Of a stretch of DNA of 45,706 nt, positions 1 to 7,673 are shown one piece after another. The notes beneath the pieces were generated by a model that worked only from the letters and a program-made list of their open reading frames with translations, searched no databases and was not told the DNA's origin. The DNA is from CAZOKH01 sp964580315 (GTDB lineage: Bacteria > Chloroflexota > Anaerolineae > Anaerolineales > Anaerolineaceae): assembly GCA_964580315.1 (NCBI GenBank), contig CAZOKH010000018.1, positions 1 through 45,706 of the forward strand, written 5' to 3'. The position numbers were made by a program, and so were the translations under genes. Each line of letters opens with the position of its first letter. The first letter of the stretch is position 1.

Positions 1-246
1 CTGGGCGGGCTGCGCGTGGGCGCCACCCTGTCGGTGATCGGCGCGGTGGTGGGCGAGCTGGTGGGGTCAGACCGCGGGCTGGGTTTCCTGGTCAACGTGG
101 CGCGCGGACAGTTCGACACCGCCCTGGTGTTTGTGGCGGTCATTACACTCATTTTGATGGCGCTGGGCATGTATGGGCTGGTGGTGCTGTTGGAAAAACG
201 CCTGCTGGCCTGGCAAACCCGCGAGGAGACAGAAGAAGAATGGTAA
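1..246 (+). CDS. ABC transporter permease, C-terminal fragment (cut by window edge)
   Basis: The reading frame is open from base 1, so the gene starts outside the window; 81 codons remain before the TGA. The piece starts in the permease signature region (GATLSVIGAVVGELVG, then SDRGLGFL), which is typical of binding-protein-dependent permeases of the SsuC/ThiX/TauC type. One transmembrane helix follows (about VFVAVITLILMALGMYGLVVLL) and then a charged cytoplasmic tail ending EETEEEW. The stop codon overlaps the start of the binding-protein gene by 7 nt, so the two are translationally coupled. With that gene and the ATPase at 1235 it forms one importer. Substrate cannot be told from this fragment. 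Confidence 0.9.
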   Translation: MGGLRVGATLSVIGAVVGELVGSDRGLGFLVNVARGQFDTALVFVAVITLILMALGMYGLVVLLEKRLLAWQTREETEEEW

Positions 247-1235
247 AGACAATTCGTGTGATTTTGATTGTGTTGGTGCTCGCCCTGGCGGCGGGCTGCG
301 CTGCCCCGGCAGCCGCACCGGTTGCGGCGGTTGAAAAACAGGCGGTGGCGCTCAAGCTGCCGTTCATGCCCAATGTGCAGTTTGCCCCCGTTTATGTGGC
401 GCTGGAGAAGAGCTTTTTCAGCCAGCAAGGGCTGGAGGTGAGCCTGGAATACGGTCCCGAAAATGACGCGGTGGCGCTGGTTGGCGCCAACCAGGCCAAG
501 TTTGCCGTGGTTTCGGGCGAGCAGGTGCTGCTGGGACGCGCGCAAGACCTGCCGGTGGTGTATATCACCGCCTGGTACCAGCAGTACCCGGTGGGCATTG
601 CCGCGCTGGAGAGCAGCGGCATCAAGACCCTGCAAGATTTGAAGGGGCGCAAAGTGGGCACGCCGGTGGTGTACGGCGCCAGTTACATTGGTCTGCGCGC
701 ACTGCTCAACGCCGGCGGGCTGGAGGAGAAAGATATCGACCTGCGCACCATCGGCTACACCCAGGTTGAGTCGCTGGTCACCAACCAGGTGGATGCCATT
801 GTGATCTACACCGCCAACGAGCCGCTGCAACTGGCCGCGCAGGGGCACACTCCCGTGGTGCTGCCGGTGGCTGACTTCACCCGGCTGGTGTCCAACGGGC
901 TGCTCACCAGCCAGAAGGTGCTGGATGAAGAACCCGACCTGGCCAAACGCATGAGCGCCGCCCTGCTGCAAGGCATCGATTACACCATGCAGCACAGTGA
1001 TGAAGCCTTTGAGATTAGCAAGAAGTACGTGGAGAACCTCGACCAGGATGCCAGCGGTGTGCAGAAGCAGGTGTTGGAGGCGAGCATTGAGCTGTGGAAA
1101 GCTGACCGCCTGGGCGCCAGCGACCCGCAGGCCTGGCAGAACATGCAGGATATTTTGCTGCAAATGGGGCTGTTAAGCAAGCCGCTCGACGACCTGGCTG
1201 GCGCTTACAGCAACGACTATCTGCCGGAGAAATAA
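240..1235 (+). CDS. ABC transporter substrate-binding lipoprotein, NMT1/THI5-like
   Basis: A 331-residue periplasmic-type binding protein. Residues 1-20 form a lipoprotein signal peptide with lipobox LAAGC (Cys20), so the mature protein should be lipid-anchored outside the membrane. The core has the NMT1/THI5-like pattern FMPNVQFAPVYVALEK, then FFSQQGLEV, and LKGRKVGTPVVYGASY in the second lobe. This family binds thiamine pyrimidine precursors (ThiY), riboflavin (RibY, described in Chloroflexi) or aliphatic sulfonates; the PNVQFAP pattern favours the ThiY/RibY branch, but that is inference. The start ATG overlaps the permease end by 7 nt and the stop overlaps the ATPase start (TAATG). No riboswitch can be judged because the operon start is outside the window. 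Confidence 0.88.
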   Translation: MVKTIRVILIVLVLALAAGCAAPAAAPVAAVEKQAVALKLPFMPNVQFAPVYVALEKSFFSQQGLEVSLEYGPENDAVALVGANQAKFAVVSGEQVLLGRAQDLPVVYITAWYQQYPVGIAALESSGIKTLQDLKGRKVGTPVVYGASYIGLRALLNAGGLEEKDIDLRTIGYTQVESLVTNQVDAIVIYTANEPLQLAAQGHTPVVLPVADFTRLVSNGLLTSQKVLDEEPDLAKRMSAALLQGIDYTMQHSDEAFEISKKYVENLDQDASGVQKQVLEASIELWKADRLGASDPQAWQNMQDILLQMGLLSKPLDDLAGAYSNDYLPEK

Positions 1236-2017
1236 TGGAATCATCGTCGCTGCCCGAACGGCGCTCATCCCTGCTGCAGGTGCACAACCTGTGCATCAAC
1301 TTTCCCGGCGAGAACGGCGCGCTGCTGTGCGCGTTGAATGGATTGAACTTTTCCATCGCTGAGCAGGAATTTGTGTGCATGCTGGGGCCTTCGGGCAGCG
1401 GCAAAAGCACCCTGCTGCGCACCATTGCCGGGCTGCTCAAACCCAGTTGCGGCGAGGTGATCTTTGCTCACGGGCACGACGACCGCCCGCCCTGCGTGGG
1501 CTTTGTTTTTCAAGACGCCAACCTGATGCCCTGGCGCACAGTGAAGCAGAACCTGCTGCTGCCGCTGGAAATTGAGGGCATAGACGCCGCCAAAGCCTCT
1601 CAACTGGTGGATGAGATGATCGAGTTGATCGGGCTGCAGGGATTTGAGAACGCCTGGCCGCGCAACCTGTCGGGCGGCATGGCGCAGCGCGTGGCCATCG
1701 GCCGGGCGCTGGTGCAAGACCCCGACCTGCTGCTGCTGGACGAGCCTTTCGGCGCGCTGGACGCCCTCACCCGCGAGCGCATGGGAGCTGAGCTGCTGCG
1801 CATCTGGCAGGCGCGCCGCAAAACGGTGCTGATGGTGACACATTCCATCAGCGAGGCGCTGCTGCTGTCTGACCGGGTGCTGGTGATGTCGGAGCGGCCG
1901 GGCGCCATCACCGAGGTGGTGGAAGTGGGCCTGCCGCGCCCGCGCACCGACGAAATGCGCTATTCAGCGGGCTTCGGCGCCCTGTCGCGCCAGTTGCGCG
2001 ACGCCATCGGGGGATAA
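1235..2017 (+). CDS. ABC transporter ATP-binding protein (SsuB/TauB/ThiZ type)
   Basis: A 260-residue ATPase that powers the importer encoded just upstream. All ABC motifs are visible: Walker A GPSGSGKST, Q-loop FVFQDANLMPWRTV, signature LSGGMAQRVAIGRAL, Walker B LLLLDEPFGALDA, and the switch histidine in MVTHSISEALLLSD. The phrase 'NLMPWRTV' is typical of the nitrate/sulfonate/taurine/thiamine-precursor ATPase group. The ATG overlaps the stop of the binding-protein gene by one base (TAATG), so translation is coupled. It is the last gene of the operon; the 144-bp gap that follows holds a degenerate inverted repeat and the convergent holB gene begins at 2162. Confidence 0.95.
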   Translation: MESSSLPERRSSLLQVHNLCINFPGENGALLCALNGLNFSIAEQEFVCMLGPSGSGKSTLLRTIAGLLKPSCGEVIFAHGHDDRPPCVGFVFQDANLMPWRTVKQNLLLPLEIEGIDAAKASQLVDEMIELIGLQGFENAWPRNLSGGMAQRVAIGRALVQDPDLLLLDEPFGALDALTRERMGAELLRIWQARRKTVLMVTHSISEALLLSDRVLVMSERPGAITEVVEVGLPRPRTDEMRYSAGFGALSRQLRDAIGG

Positions 2018-2053
2018 AGGTTCTTTCTGATAAAAGGCAATGAACTAAAATTT

Positions 2054-2123
2054 ACCGCAAAGCCGCAAAGGACGCCAAGAAAACCTTAATGTAAAACCTT
2101 TGCGCGCTTCGCGTCTTCGCGGT
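2054..2123. repeat. Degenerate inverted repeat, 'ACCGCAAAG...CTTCGCGGT' family
   Basis: A left arm at 2054-2079 (ACCGCAAAGCCGCAAAGGAC and on) and an imperfectly complementary right arm at 2107-2123 (CTTCGCGTCTTCGCGGT) lie between the convergent ATPase and holB genes. Related half-copies occur at 43412-43438, 43821-43844 and 43945-43970. It may act as a bidirectional transcription stop, but has no clean T-tract. Confidence 0.6.
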
Positions 2124-2161
2124 GTTTTCACAAACATTGTGCCTCCGCGTGAGAAGATGGT

Positions 2162-3160
2162 TTATGGGTAGCCCAGGCGGGGCAGGTCCATCAGGGTCAC
2201 TTCCAGCAGCATCTGGCGGTTGAGGTTGTTATCCAGGCGCGCCAGGGCGGTTTGCAGGTCGGTGGTACAGCGCAGGGCAGTTTGCATGCCCACCGCCTGC
2301 GCCACATTGTTAATCTCCGCCTCACATTCCAGGTTCACCAGAGGCACCTGCGCCCCGCTGGCCGCCAGCAGCACATCGCGCCAGAACGACAGCCACACCT
2401 GCAGCCCCTGGCGGATGGTTTCACGCTCGGTGGTTTTGAAACGCTCGGCATAGGCAAAACGCGCGCGGAGCGGTTCGGTCAGCAGGTCAATCAGGTCTTG
2501 CAGCCATTCGCTGCGTTTGTTGCGCAGGTCGGGTTCCTGCCAGTGTGCCAGGGCGGCGCCCACACGCCCGCCCGAAAGGTGCGCCAGCAAGCGCGCCTCT
2601 TCCGCCGGCGCCTGCCAGCGTTCGATCAGGGCTTGCTCCAGCGCATCGACGCCCAGCGGGCGCAGGCGCAGCACCTCGCAGCGCGACACGATGGTAGGCA
2701 GCAGGTTCTCCGCCTCGTCGGCGGTCAGCAGCAAAATTACCTTTTCGGGGGCTTCTTCCAGGGTTTTCAGCAGCGCGTTTTGCGCGCTGGCATTGGCTTC
2801 TTCAAAACGCAGCAGCAGTCCCACCCGGTAGGGCGACTGGTAGGCTGTGAGCGACAGGCTGTGCTGCAACTCGCGGACGGCGTCCACCTTGAGCACGCCG
2901 CCCACGTTTTCAGCCGCCACCACCGACAGGTCGGCATGCTGCATGGCTTCAATTTGCGTGCAGGTGCGGCACTGGCGGCAGGGCTCGCCCAAAGCGGTGG
3001 GCTGCGGGCAATTAAGCGCCTGGGCAAAGCGCAGCGCCAGGCTGCGCCGTCCCACCCCCGGCGGACCGGTGAACAGGTAGGCGTGGCGCACATCGCCGTG
3101 CGCCATGTGCTTGCGCAGCAGGGTTTCAGCCCATTCGTGTCCCAGTATATCCCACGTCAT
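2162..3160 (-). CDS. holB: DNA polymerase III subunit delta' (clamp loader)
   Basis: A 332-residue clamp-loader subunit, counted from the ATG that gives MTWDILGHEWAETLLRKHM. An upstream ATG at 3223 would add 21 residues with no family resemblance, so the shorter form is chosen. Visible features: a P-loop remnant GPPGVGRRS in which the Walker lysine is Arg, as expected for delta', which does not bind ATP; a four-cysteine zinc module in the stretch CPQP...CRQCRTC; and LLKTLEEAPEKVILLLTA followed by LPTIVSRCEVLRL, the SRC motif region of clamp loaders. It works with tau/gamma and delta to load the beta clamp, whose gene (dnaN) lies far away at 44039. It stands alone on the minus strand. Confidence 0.9.
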   Translation of the reverse strand: MTWDILGHEWAETLLRKHMAHGDVRHAYLFTGPPGVGRRSLALRFAQALNCPQPTALGEPCRQCRTCTQIEAMQHADLSVVAAENVGGVLKVDAVRELQHSLSLTAYQSPYRVGLLLRFEEANASAQNALLKTLEEAPEKVILLLTADEAENLLPTIVSRCEVLRLRPLGVDALEQALIERWQAPAEEARLLAHLSGGRVGAALAHWQEPDLRNKRSEWLQDLIDLLTEPLRARFAYAERFKTTERETIRQGLQVWLSFWRDVLLAASGAQVPLVNLECEAEINNVAQAVGMQTALRCTTDLQTALARLDNNLNRQMLLEVTLMDLPRLGYP

Positions 3161-3277
3161 AGCGCTGATTGTATCACGAGCAGTGCGTGTCACCGCACCG
3201 CAAATTTTTGATTGCGAACTCACAGGGTGTGTGGAAGTGCCGATTAGCGATCATGCACATGCATAACCCGAATATCC

Positions 3278-3353
3278 TTGACAGATCCATGGGTAAAGGT
3301 TATTATATCGTCACACTATATACAGTTAGACGATATACAGAACAACTATATAG
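3278..3353 (+). promoter_or_regulatory. Sigma-70-type promoter with three 15-bp-phased operator-like repeats
   Basis: A near-consensus promoter is visible: TTGACA at 3278-3283, a 17-bp spacer and TATTAT at 3301-3306, predicting a start near 3313. Immediately downstream are three direct repeats spaced exactly 15 bp apart: CTATATACAG (3316-3325), CGATATACAG (3331-3340) and CTATATAGCA (3346-3355). The third contains the palindrome CTATATAG. PadR proteins often bind AT-rich sites and repress their own genes, so these repeats are a good candidate for the operator of the PadR gene starting at 3367. The binding assignment is inference. Confidence 0.7.
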
Positions 3354-3366
3354 CATGCGAGGCGCA

Positions 3367-3690
3367 ATGAATTTGAACAAATTTTTACCGATGACCGAAA
3401 CCACCTACTACATCATGTTATCGCTGGTAGAGCCGTTGCATGGATATGGCATCATGCAGCAAGTCAAAACCCTGAGCGACGGGCATGTCGATATTGCTCC
3501 GGGTACGATGTACGGCGCCCTGGAGAACCTGAAGAAACAGGGATTGATCAACCTGGTGGCTGAAGATGACGAAAAACGTCGAAAAATTTATTCCCTGACC
3601 GAGCTGGGGCAGCAAGTGCTAAGAATGGATTTTCAAAGAATGAAAAACCTGGTTGCCGTGAGCAACCGAATTTTGGAGAAACGAGCATGA
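3367..3690 (+). CDS. PadR-family transcriptional regulator
   Basis: A 107-residue winged-helix regulator. The ATG at 3367 (MNLNKFLPMTETTYYIMLSL) is chosen because the PadR domain begins there and GAGG sits 4 nt upstream (3359-3362); a longer in-frame form from 3169 would run through the promoter. The PadR pattern is clear: MLSLVEPLHGYGIMQQV, GTMYGALENLKKQGLI, and the wing region DDEKRRKIYSLTELG. PadR proteins are usually dimeric repressors of transporter or stress genes and act on their own promoter. Its stop overlaps the start of the DUF2812 gene (ATGA), a pairing seen repeatedly for PadR/DUF2812, so they form one transcript. The likely operator is the phased repeat set at 3316-3353. Confidence 0.92.
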   Translation: MNLNKFLPMTETTYYIMLSLVEPLHGYGIMQQVKTLSDGHVDIAPGTMYGALENLKKQGLINLVAEDDEKRRKIYSLTELGQQVLRMDFQRMKNLVAVSNRILEKRA

Positions 3691-4313
3691 ACACACACAA
3701 GACCCGCATTTTTAAATTATTCTTTTCCATTGAGAAAGAAGAAGCCTGGCTTAAAGAAATGTCGAAAAGAGGGTGGCATTTAGAAAAGGCGCCGGGGCTG
3801 TTTTATACATTTGAAAAAGGCTTGCCGGAAGAGCGAATTTATAAAATCGATTTTCACACCATTAAAAACAAGCAAGATTTTTCTGATTACCTGGCTCTGT
3901 TTGAAGACAGCGGCTGGCAGGCTGTGGATGCCAGACTTTCGCAACAAAATGTGTACTGGTGTGCGGCTGATGACGGCAGCCACAAGGATATCTTTTCAGA
4001 CAATTTGTCTGTGGCGCAAAGGAATATGCGCTTTGCCAGATATTCAGCCGGCGCCCTGTTGATTTCCTTGATCCCTTTCCTTTCCCTTTATCTCAGCGGC
4101 AAGCTGCGGTTTGCCAACCTGGGCTATTTAACCCCCGGATTATGGGAAATGAGCGGTGTTGAATTTTGGACGCACTTCTGGTTTGAGACTCCCTTTGTGC
4201 TTATGCGCACATTTTTTGGGTTTATTCCCTTATTCTTCGCCCTGGGGATTGTTTACAACTACCTGCATGCTTATTTTGTTTACCGAAAGGCCGCGCAAAG
4301 CGAGGAGTTATAA
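3687..4313 (+). CDS. DUF2812 membrane protein
   Basis: A 208-residue protein. The N-terminal ~115 residues match the DUF2812 pattern: an aromatic-rich start (FKLFFSIEKEEAWLKEMSKRGWHL), FYTFEKG, and a DSGWQ motif. Two hydrophobic segments follow (about residues 119-136, SAGALLISLIPFLSLYL, and about 172-195, FFGFIPLFFALGIVYNYLHAYF), with a short cytoplasmic end. The function of DUF2812 is unknown. The gene is coupled to the PadR regulator by an ATGA overlap and is probably its regulatory target or partner; in other bacteria DUF2812 proteins are commonly next to PadR genes. Its last 6 bases overlap the end of the convergent methyltransferase gene. Confidence 0.85.
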   Translation: MNTHKTRIFKLFFSIEKEEAWLKEMSKRGWHLEKAPGLFYTFEKGLPEERIYKIDFHTIKNKQDFSDYLALFEDSGWQAVDARLSQQNVYWCAADDGSHKDIFSDNLSVAQRNMRFARYSAGALLISLIPFLSLYLSGKLRFANLGYLTPGLWEMSGVEFWTHFWFETPFVLMRTFFGFIPLFFALGIVYNYLHAYFVYRKAAQSEEL

Positions 4314-4895
4314 CCTTTTATCAGCCAGGTCAACAAAAAATCTGCCGGTGGTCACCTCACCAATGAAAGCAATTTTTTCAGGCACACATTCCTCTTGCTT
4401 CAAGCCCGCCTGCTGCATGAGGGATTGAATCTCGGCGGCGGGCATGCCGTGCGATGGGTTGAGCGGCTCGCGCAAAAACAGCGACCCGCCGGGTTTGAGC
4501 AGCCCTGCCAGGTGTTGAATAACCGGCAGGCGCTCATCGGCGGGCAGGTCGTGCAGCACAAAGTGCATGAACACCAGGTCAAAGCCGGCCGGTTCCAAAC
4601 CCAGCGCGTCAATTGTCCCCCCGTGAAAAGAAACATGCGCATAGCGGCGCAGTTCTTTGCGGGCAGTCTCCAGCCACACCTGCGAAATGTCCACGCAGGC
4701 CAGCCGCCCGCCGGGCTGCACAGCGCGCGCAATTTTTGCCGAAAGCACCCCGCAGCCCGAACCGAAATCGAGTACGTTTTCGCCGCCGCGCAATTTCAAG
4801 CGGCGCACCAGCGCGTTGTGATAGGGTGCCAGCAGGGTGCGGTTGAGAAAGGGGTTGACGGCAACTTCAATTGCTGAGGGTTCAGTGAATGACAT
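4308..4895 (-). CDS. Class I SAM-dependent methyltransferase
   Basis: A 195-residue Rossmann-fold methyltransferase. Motif I is ENVLDFGSGCGVLSAKIA (SAM-binding glycine loop), followed by the acidic residue at the end of strand 2 in GGRLACVDIS, and motif IV/post-I is represented by FDLVFMHFVLHDLP. The C-terminal half has the LLKPGGSLFLREP pattern of the Methyltransf_11/25 group. The substrate cannot be read from sequence. It lies 12 bp downstream of the CAP-LysM gene on the same strand and may be cotranscribed with it, and it ends 6 nt inside the convergent DUF2812 gene. Confidence 0.85.
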   Translation of the reverse strand: MSFTEPSAIEVAVNPFLNRTLLAPYHNALVRRLKLRGGENVLDFGSGCGVLSAKIARAVQPGGRLACVDISQVWLETARKELRRYAHVSFHGGTIDALGLEPAGFDLVFMHFVLHDLPADERLPVIQHLAGLLKPGGSLFLREPLNPSHGMPAAEIQSLMQQAGLKQEECVPEKIAFIGEVTTGRFFVDLADKRL

Positions 4896-4907
4896 CGATG
4901 ACCTCGT

Positions 4908-5948
4908 TCAGGATGAAAATTTTTGCATTCCGCGGTAGCCCACCAGGATGACGATCACCAACCCGATGGCGTAAACAACCAGCATGCCGATTCCCAGTTT
5001 CTGGTCGTCTGCCTGATCAGCCGGCTGCGGCGCCTGCGCTGAAGGCGTGGAGGTGACGCCGGGCGTGTGGGTGGAAGGGGATGTGGGCAGTACAACCGTG
5101 GGATTGTTTTCGGTCATATCCTCAATGCCCACCTCAATTGACAGCGTCGCTTCCGGCGTGGGGGCATAACCCACTACCAGCTTTTGTCCGGTATAAACCG
5201 TGTCGGTGTCAGGCGCCAGGCCGCTAAGCTCCAAAACCTTGACGATTTTCGTGTCATAGGCAATGGCAATGCTCCACAGGGTTTGCCCGTAGCGCACAGT
5301 GTGCACCAGCTTGCCGTCGGGTTGGGGCGTCACGCGAATCACCGGCAGCATGTACTGTGAAATGGCCTCGGTGCCCACCGCCGCCACATCCGTGAGCGAG
5401 ACCGGCGTGCCGGGGGTGATGGAACCCACCGGGGTGAGAACCTCAGCCGGGCGGTAGCGCCCGTACTCAGTGTAGGCGGCGTGCAGCAGGTAGTAAATGG
5501 TGCCGTCGGAGGCGGTGGCTATGCCCGCGCCCACATGGGTGTAATTCTCTCCCAGCATGGGTTTCATGTGGGTCTCATCGCCCCACGCGCCGTACACCAG
5601 GTCTTCCACGGTCATGGGCGCCGACGCCATGGCAAAGTTCTCGGTCGCCCAGGCATTTTCATAGCCGCCGTAACCGGCGGCTTTCACCCGCCCGCGCACA
5701 TCGCCAATATGCCCGGTCATATTGTTGGCTGCCATGTAATCAGCCGTGCCCTGCGCCGTGCCCATCAGGATGCTGTCCACCAGCAGGGCGGGCAGGCCGG
5801 CGCTCATGCGCCCCTGATTGACCGCCAGGATGATGTCATAAGCCGTGATGCTGGGCGTGGGTGTCGCCGTGGGTTCCGATCCCGGCGGGTAAACCGGTCC
5901 CAGGAAGATGTTGAACAGCAACAGTGCCGCCAGCGCTGATTTCGCCAT
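4908..5948 (-). CDS. CAP-domain (SCP-like) protein with LysM domain and C-terminal anchor
   Basis: A 346-residue exported protein. Residues 1-~20 are a hydrophobic signal sequence, followed by a Pro/Thr linker (PTATPTPS). A CAP/SCP domain covers about residues 38-165, with the pattern VNQGRMSAGLPALLVD, ADYMAANNMTGHIGD, ENFAMAS and the GENYTHVGAGI end motif. A LysM module follows at about 215-262 (VRYGQTLWSIAIAYDTKI ... YTGQKLVVG), which normally binds peptidoglycan glycans. After a Ser/Thr/Pro linker, a C-terminal helix (LGIGMLVVYAIGLVIVILVG) should anchor it in the membrane. Bacterial CAP proteins have uncertain activity. It is probably a surface protein. Confidence 0.88.
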   Translation of the reverse strand: MAKSALAALLLFNIFLGPVYPPGSEPTATPTPSITAYDIILAVNQGRMSAGLPALLVDSILMGTAQGTADYMAANNMTGHIGDVRGRVKAAGYGGYENAWATENFAMASAPMTVEDLVYGAWGDETHMKPMLGENYTHVGAGIATASDGTIYYLLHAAYTEYGRYRPAEVLTPVGSITPGTPVSLTDVAAVGTEAISQYMLPVIRVTPQPDGKLVHTVRYGQTLWSIAIAYDTKIVKVLELSGLAPDTDTVYTGQKLVVGYAPTPEATLSIEVGIEDMTENNPTVVLPTSPSTHTPGVTSTPSAQAPQPADQADDQKLGIGMLVVYAIGLVIVILVGYRGMQKFSS

Positions 5949-6006
5949 ACAAGCGGTCTCCTTTATCTGGAAAGCTCAACATTGTATAATGAATACAGAA
6001 ATTTTT

Positions 6007-6081
6007 AACCACAGATGAACACGAATAAACACAGATAAAAAATTAGTCCCTATCAGTATCAATCTGTGTTCATCGGTGGTT
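6007..6081. repeat. Inverted repeat, 'AACCACAGATGAACAC' family
   Basis: Left arm at 6007-6036 (AACCACAGATGAACACGAAT and on) and right arm at 6062-6081 (ATCTGTGTTCATCGGTGGTT) are complementary with few mismatches. It lies in the 229-bp gap between the divergent CAP-LysM gene and the ATP-cone kinase gene. Apart from this repeat and the ribosome-binding site of the next gene, nothing else was recognised there. Confidence 0.7.
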
Positions 6082-6177
6082 TCGTCAGAAAACAAAACCT
6101 TTATCAACCATTAAATAGGATTAACGCGACAAAACGAAAATCGTGACATGTCCGATTCATGTGGGAAGGTGGTTATT

Positions 6178-7518
6178 ATGAACCAGATTACGCATGTTGT
6201 CAAACGCAGCGGCGCCATCGTTCCGTTCAATCCCGACCGAATCATCAACGCCATCTACCGCGCCGCCGTCGCCGTGGGTGGGCGCGACCACGCCACCGCT
6301 GAAAAACTGGGCCTGCAGGTGGTGCGCCTGCTGCAAGAGAACACCCCGCCCGGGCATGTTCCCAACATTGAAGAGATTCAGGACCTGGTTGAAAAAGTGC
6401 TGATCGAAAACGGGCACGCCAAAGTAGCCAAAGCCTACATCCTCTACCGCGACGAGCGCGCCCGGGCGCGGCGGCAGGCTGCCCAGCGCGCCTCGCAGCC
6501 TTCCGAAAACATTCCCTGGGCAAAAATCTGGCACGGGCTCGACTGGGCCATCACCCACAACCTGTGCACTACCACCCAACTCAACCAGCGCATTGCGCAC
6601 GGCGATTTTCCCGCCATTGTCAATGAGAGCGAAGCCGCCTACAACGAAGACGTGGAAACCGCTGTCGAGATGATCTACCAGCGCCGCGACCAGGTGCGCA
6701 TGGTCATCATCTCGGGCCCCTCATCATCGGGCAAAACCACCACCACCATCAAAATTGGCGAGCGCCTCAAACGCCTGGGCTTCAGCCTGGTGACGCTGAA
6801 CGTGGATAACTATTTCTTCGACCTGGAATTGCATCCCAAAGATGAATTTGGCGACTATGATTTTGAGACGCCCCAGGCGCTGGACCTGCCGCTGATCAAC
6901 CAGCACCTCACCCGCCTGATCGCCGGTGAAAAAGTGTTGATTCCTTTTTACGATTTCAAAACCGGCCACCGCACCGCTGACCAGACCCCCATGCAGTTGC
7001 AGCCCAACGACATTTTGCTGATCGACAGCCTGCACGGCCTGTACCCGCCCATGACCAGCGACGTGCCCCCCGAGCAAAAATTCAAGCTCTACCTGGAGCC
7101 GCTGCTGCAAATGAAAGATTCTCAGGGCAACTACGTGCGATGGACCGACCTGCGCCTGATCCGCCGCATGCTGCGCGACGCGTCTCACCGCGCCTATGAC
7201 CCCGGCATGACGCTGGAACACTGGCATTACGTGCGCTCCAGCGAAAAGCGCAACATTCTGCCCTATGCCGGCCAGTGCGATTTCATCATCAACAGCGGCA
7301 TGCCCTACGAACTGCCCATCTACCGCCGCCGCATGCTCGACCAGTTTGCCGGGTGGGTGGTGAAATATCAAAACAACCCGCTGCGCGAGGATGCTTTCGC
7401 ACGCGCACAGCGGGTGTATTTGTTGTTACAGGAAATTGAACCGGTGGCTGATGAATCAGCCATCCCGGCTGATTCGGTGCTGCGCGAGTTTATCGGCGGC
7501 AGCCGTTATAGCTATTAA
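6178..7518 (+). CDS. ATP-cone domain fused to a uridine kinase/phosphoribulokinase-like kinase
   Basis: A 446-residue protein from the ATG at 6178, which has GGGAAGGTGG 5 nt upstream; an ATG at 6148 lacks such a site. Residues ~1-95 are an ATP-cone (VVKRSGAIVPFNPDRIINAI ... IEEIQDLVEKVLIENGHAKV ... YILYRDERAR), the nucleotide-sensing module best known from ribonucleotide reductases and NrdR. From ~170 on is a P-loop kinase of the uridine kinase/phosphoribulokinase family: IISGPSSSGKTTTT at ~177-190, NVDNYFFD, and FYDFKTGHR. The substrate is unproven; the family phosphorylates nucleosides or sugars. The ATP-cone suggests allosteric control by (d)ATP, which is inference. It stands alone between two repeat-bearing gaps. 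Confidence 0.85.
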   Translation: MNQITHVVKRSGAIVPFNPDRIINAIYRAAVAVGGRDHATAEKLGLQVVRLLQENTPPGHVPNIEEIQDLVEKVLIENGHAKVAKAYILYRDERARARRQAAQRASQPSENIPWAKIWHGLDWAITHNLCTTTQLNQRIAHGDFPAIVNESEAAYNEDVETAVEMIYQRRDQVRMVIISGPSSSGKTTTTIKIGERLKRLGFSLVTLNVDNYFFDLELHPKDEFGDYDFETPQALDLPLINQHLTRLIAGEKVLIPFYDFKTGHRTADQTPMQLQPNDILLIDSLHGLYPPMTSDVPPEQKFKLYLEPLLQMKDSQGNYVRWTDLRLIRRMLRDASHRAYDPGMTLEHWHYVRSSEKRNILPYAGQCDFIINSGMPYELPIYRRRMLDQFAGWVVKYQNNPLREDAFARAQRVYLLLQEIEPVADESAIPADSVLREFIGGSRYSY

Positions 7519-7553
7519 TTTCCTCAAGAACCATCTTAAAAAACACCTGTAAC

Positions 7554-7651
7554 TGTCACTGCGAGGAGGGCATTTTTGCCCGACGCGGCAGTCTCATTGC
7601 CAAAGCCTGAGATTGCCACGCCCCGAAGAAGCTTCGGGGCTCGCAATGACA
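7554..7651. repeat. 98-bp palindromic repeat, copy A
   Basis: Runs from TGTCACTGCGAGGAGGGC to GGGGCTCGCAATGACA and so has inverted ends. It contains an inner perfect hairpin CCCCGAA/TTCGGGG at 7621-7639. Copy B at 8384-8480 is in the same orientation and of nearly the same length, and the two flank the SIS gene. It fills most of the 155-bp gap after the ATP-cone kinase. Confidence 0.85.
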
Positions 7652-7673
7652 CCTTGATAGCAAATTGAGTTAT

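Noticed and set aside
2252..3211. Plus-strand 319-codon frame opposite holB
   Set aside because: Shadow of holB; no domain and no start signal.
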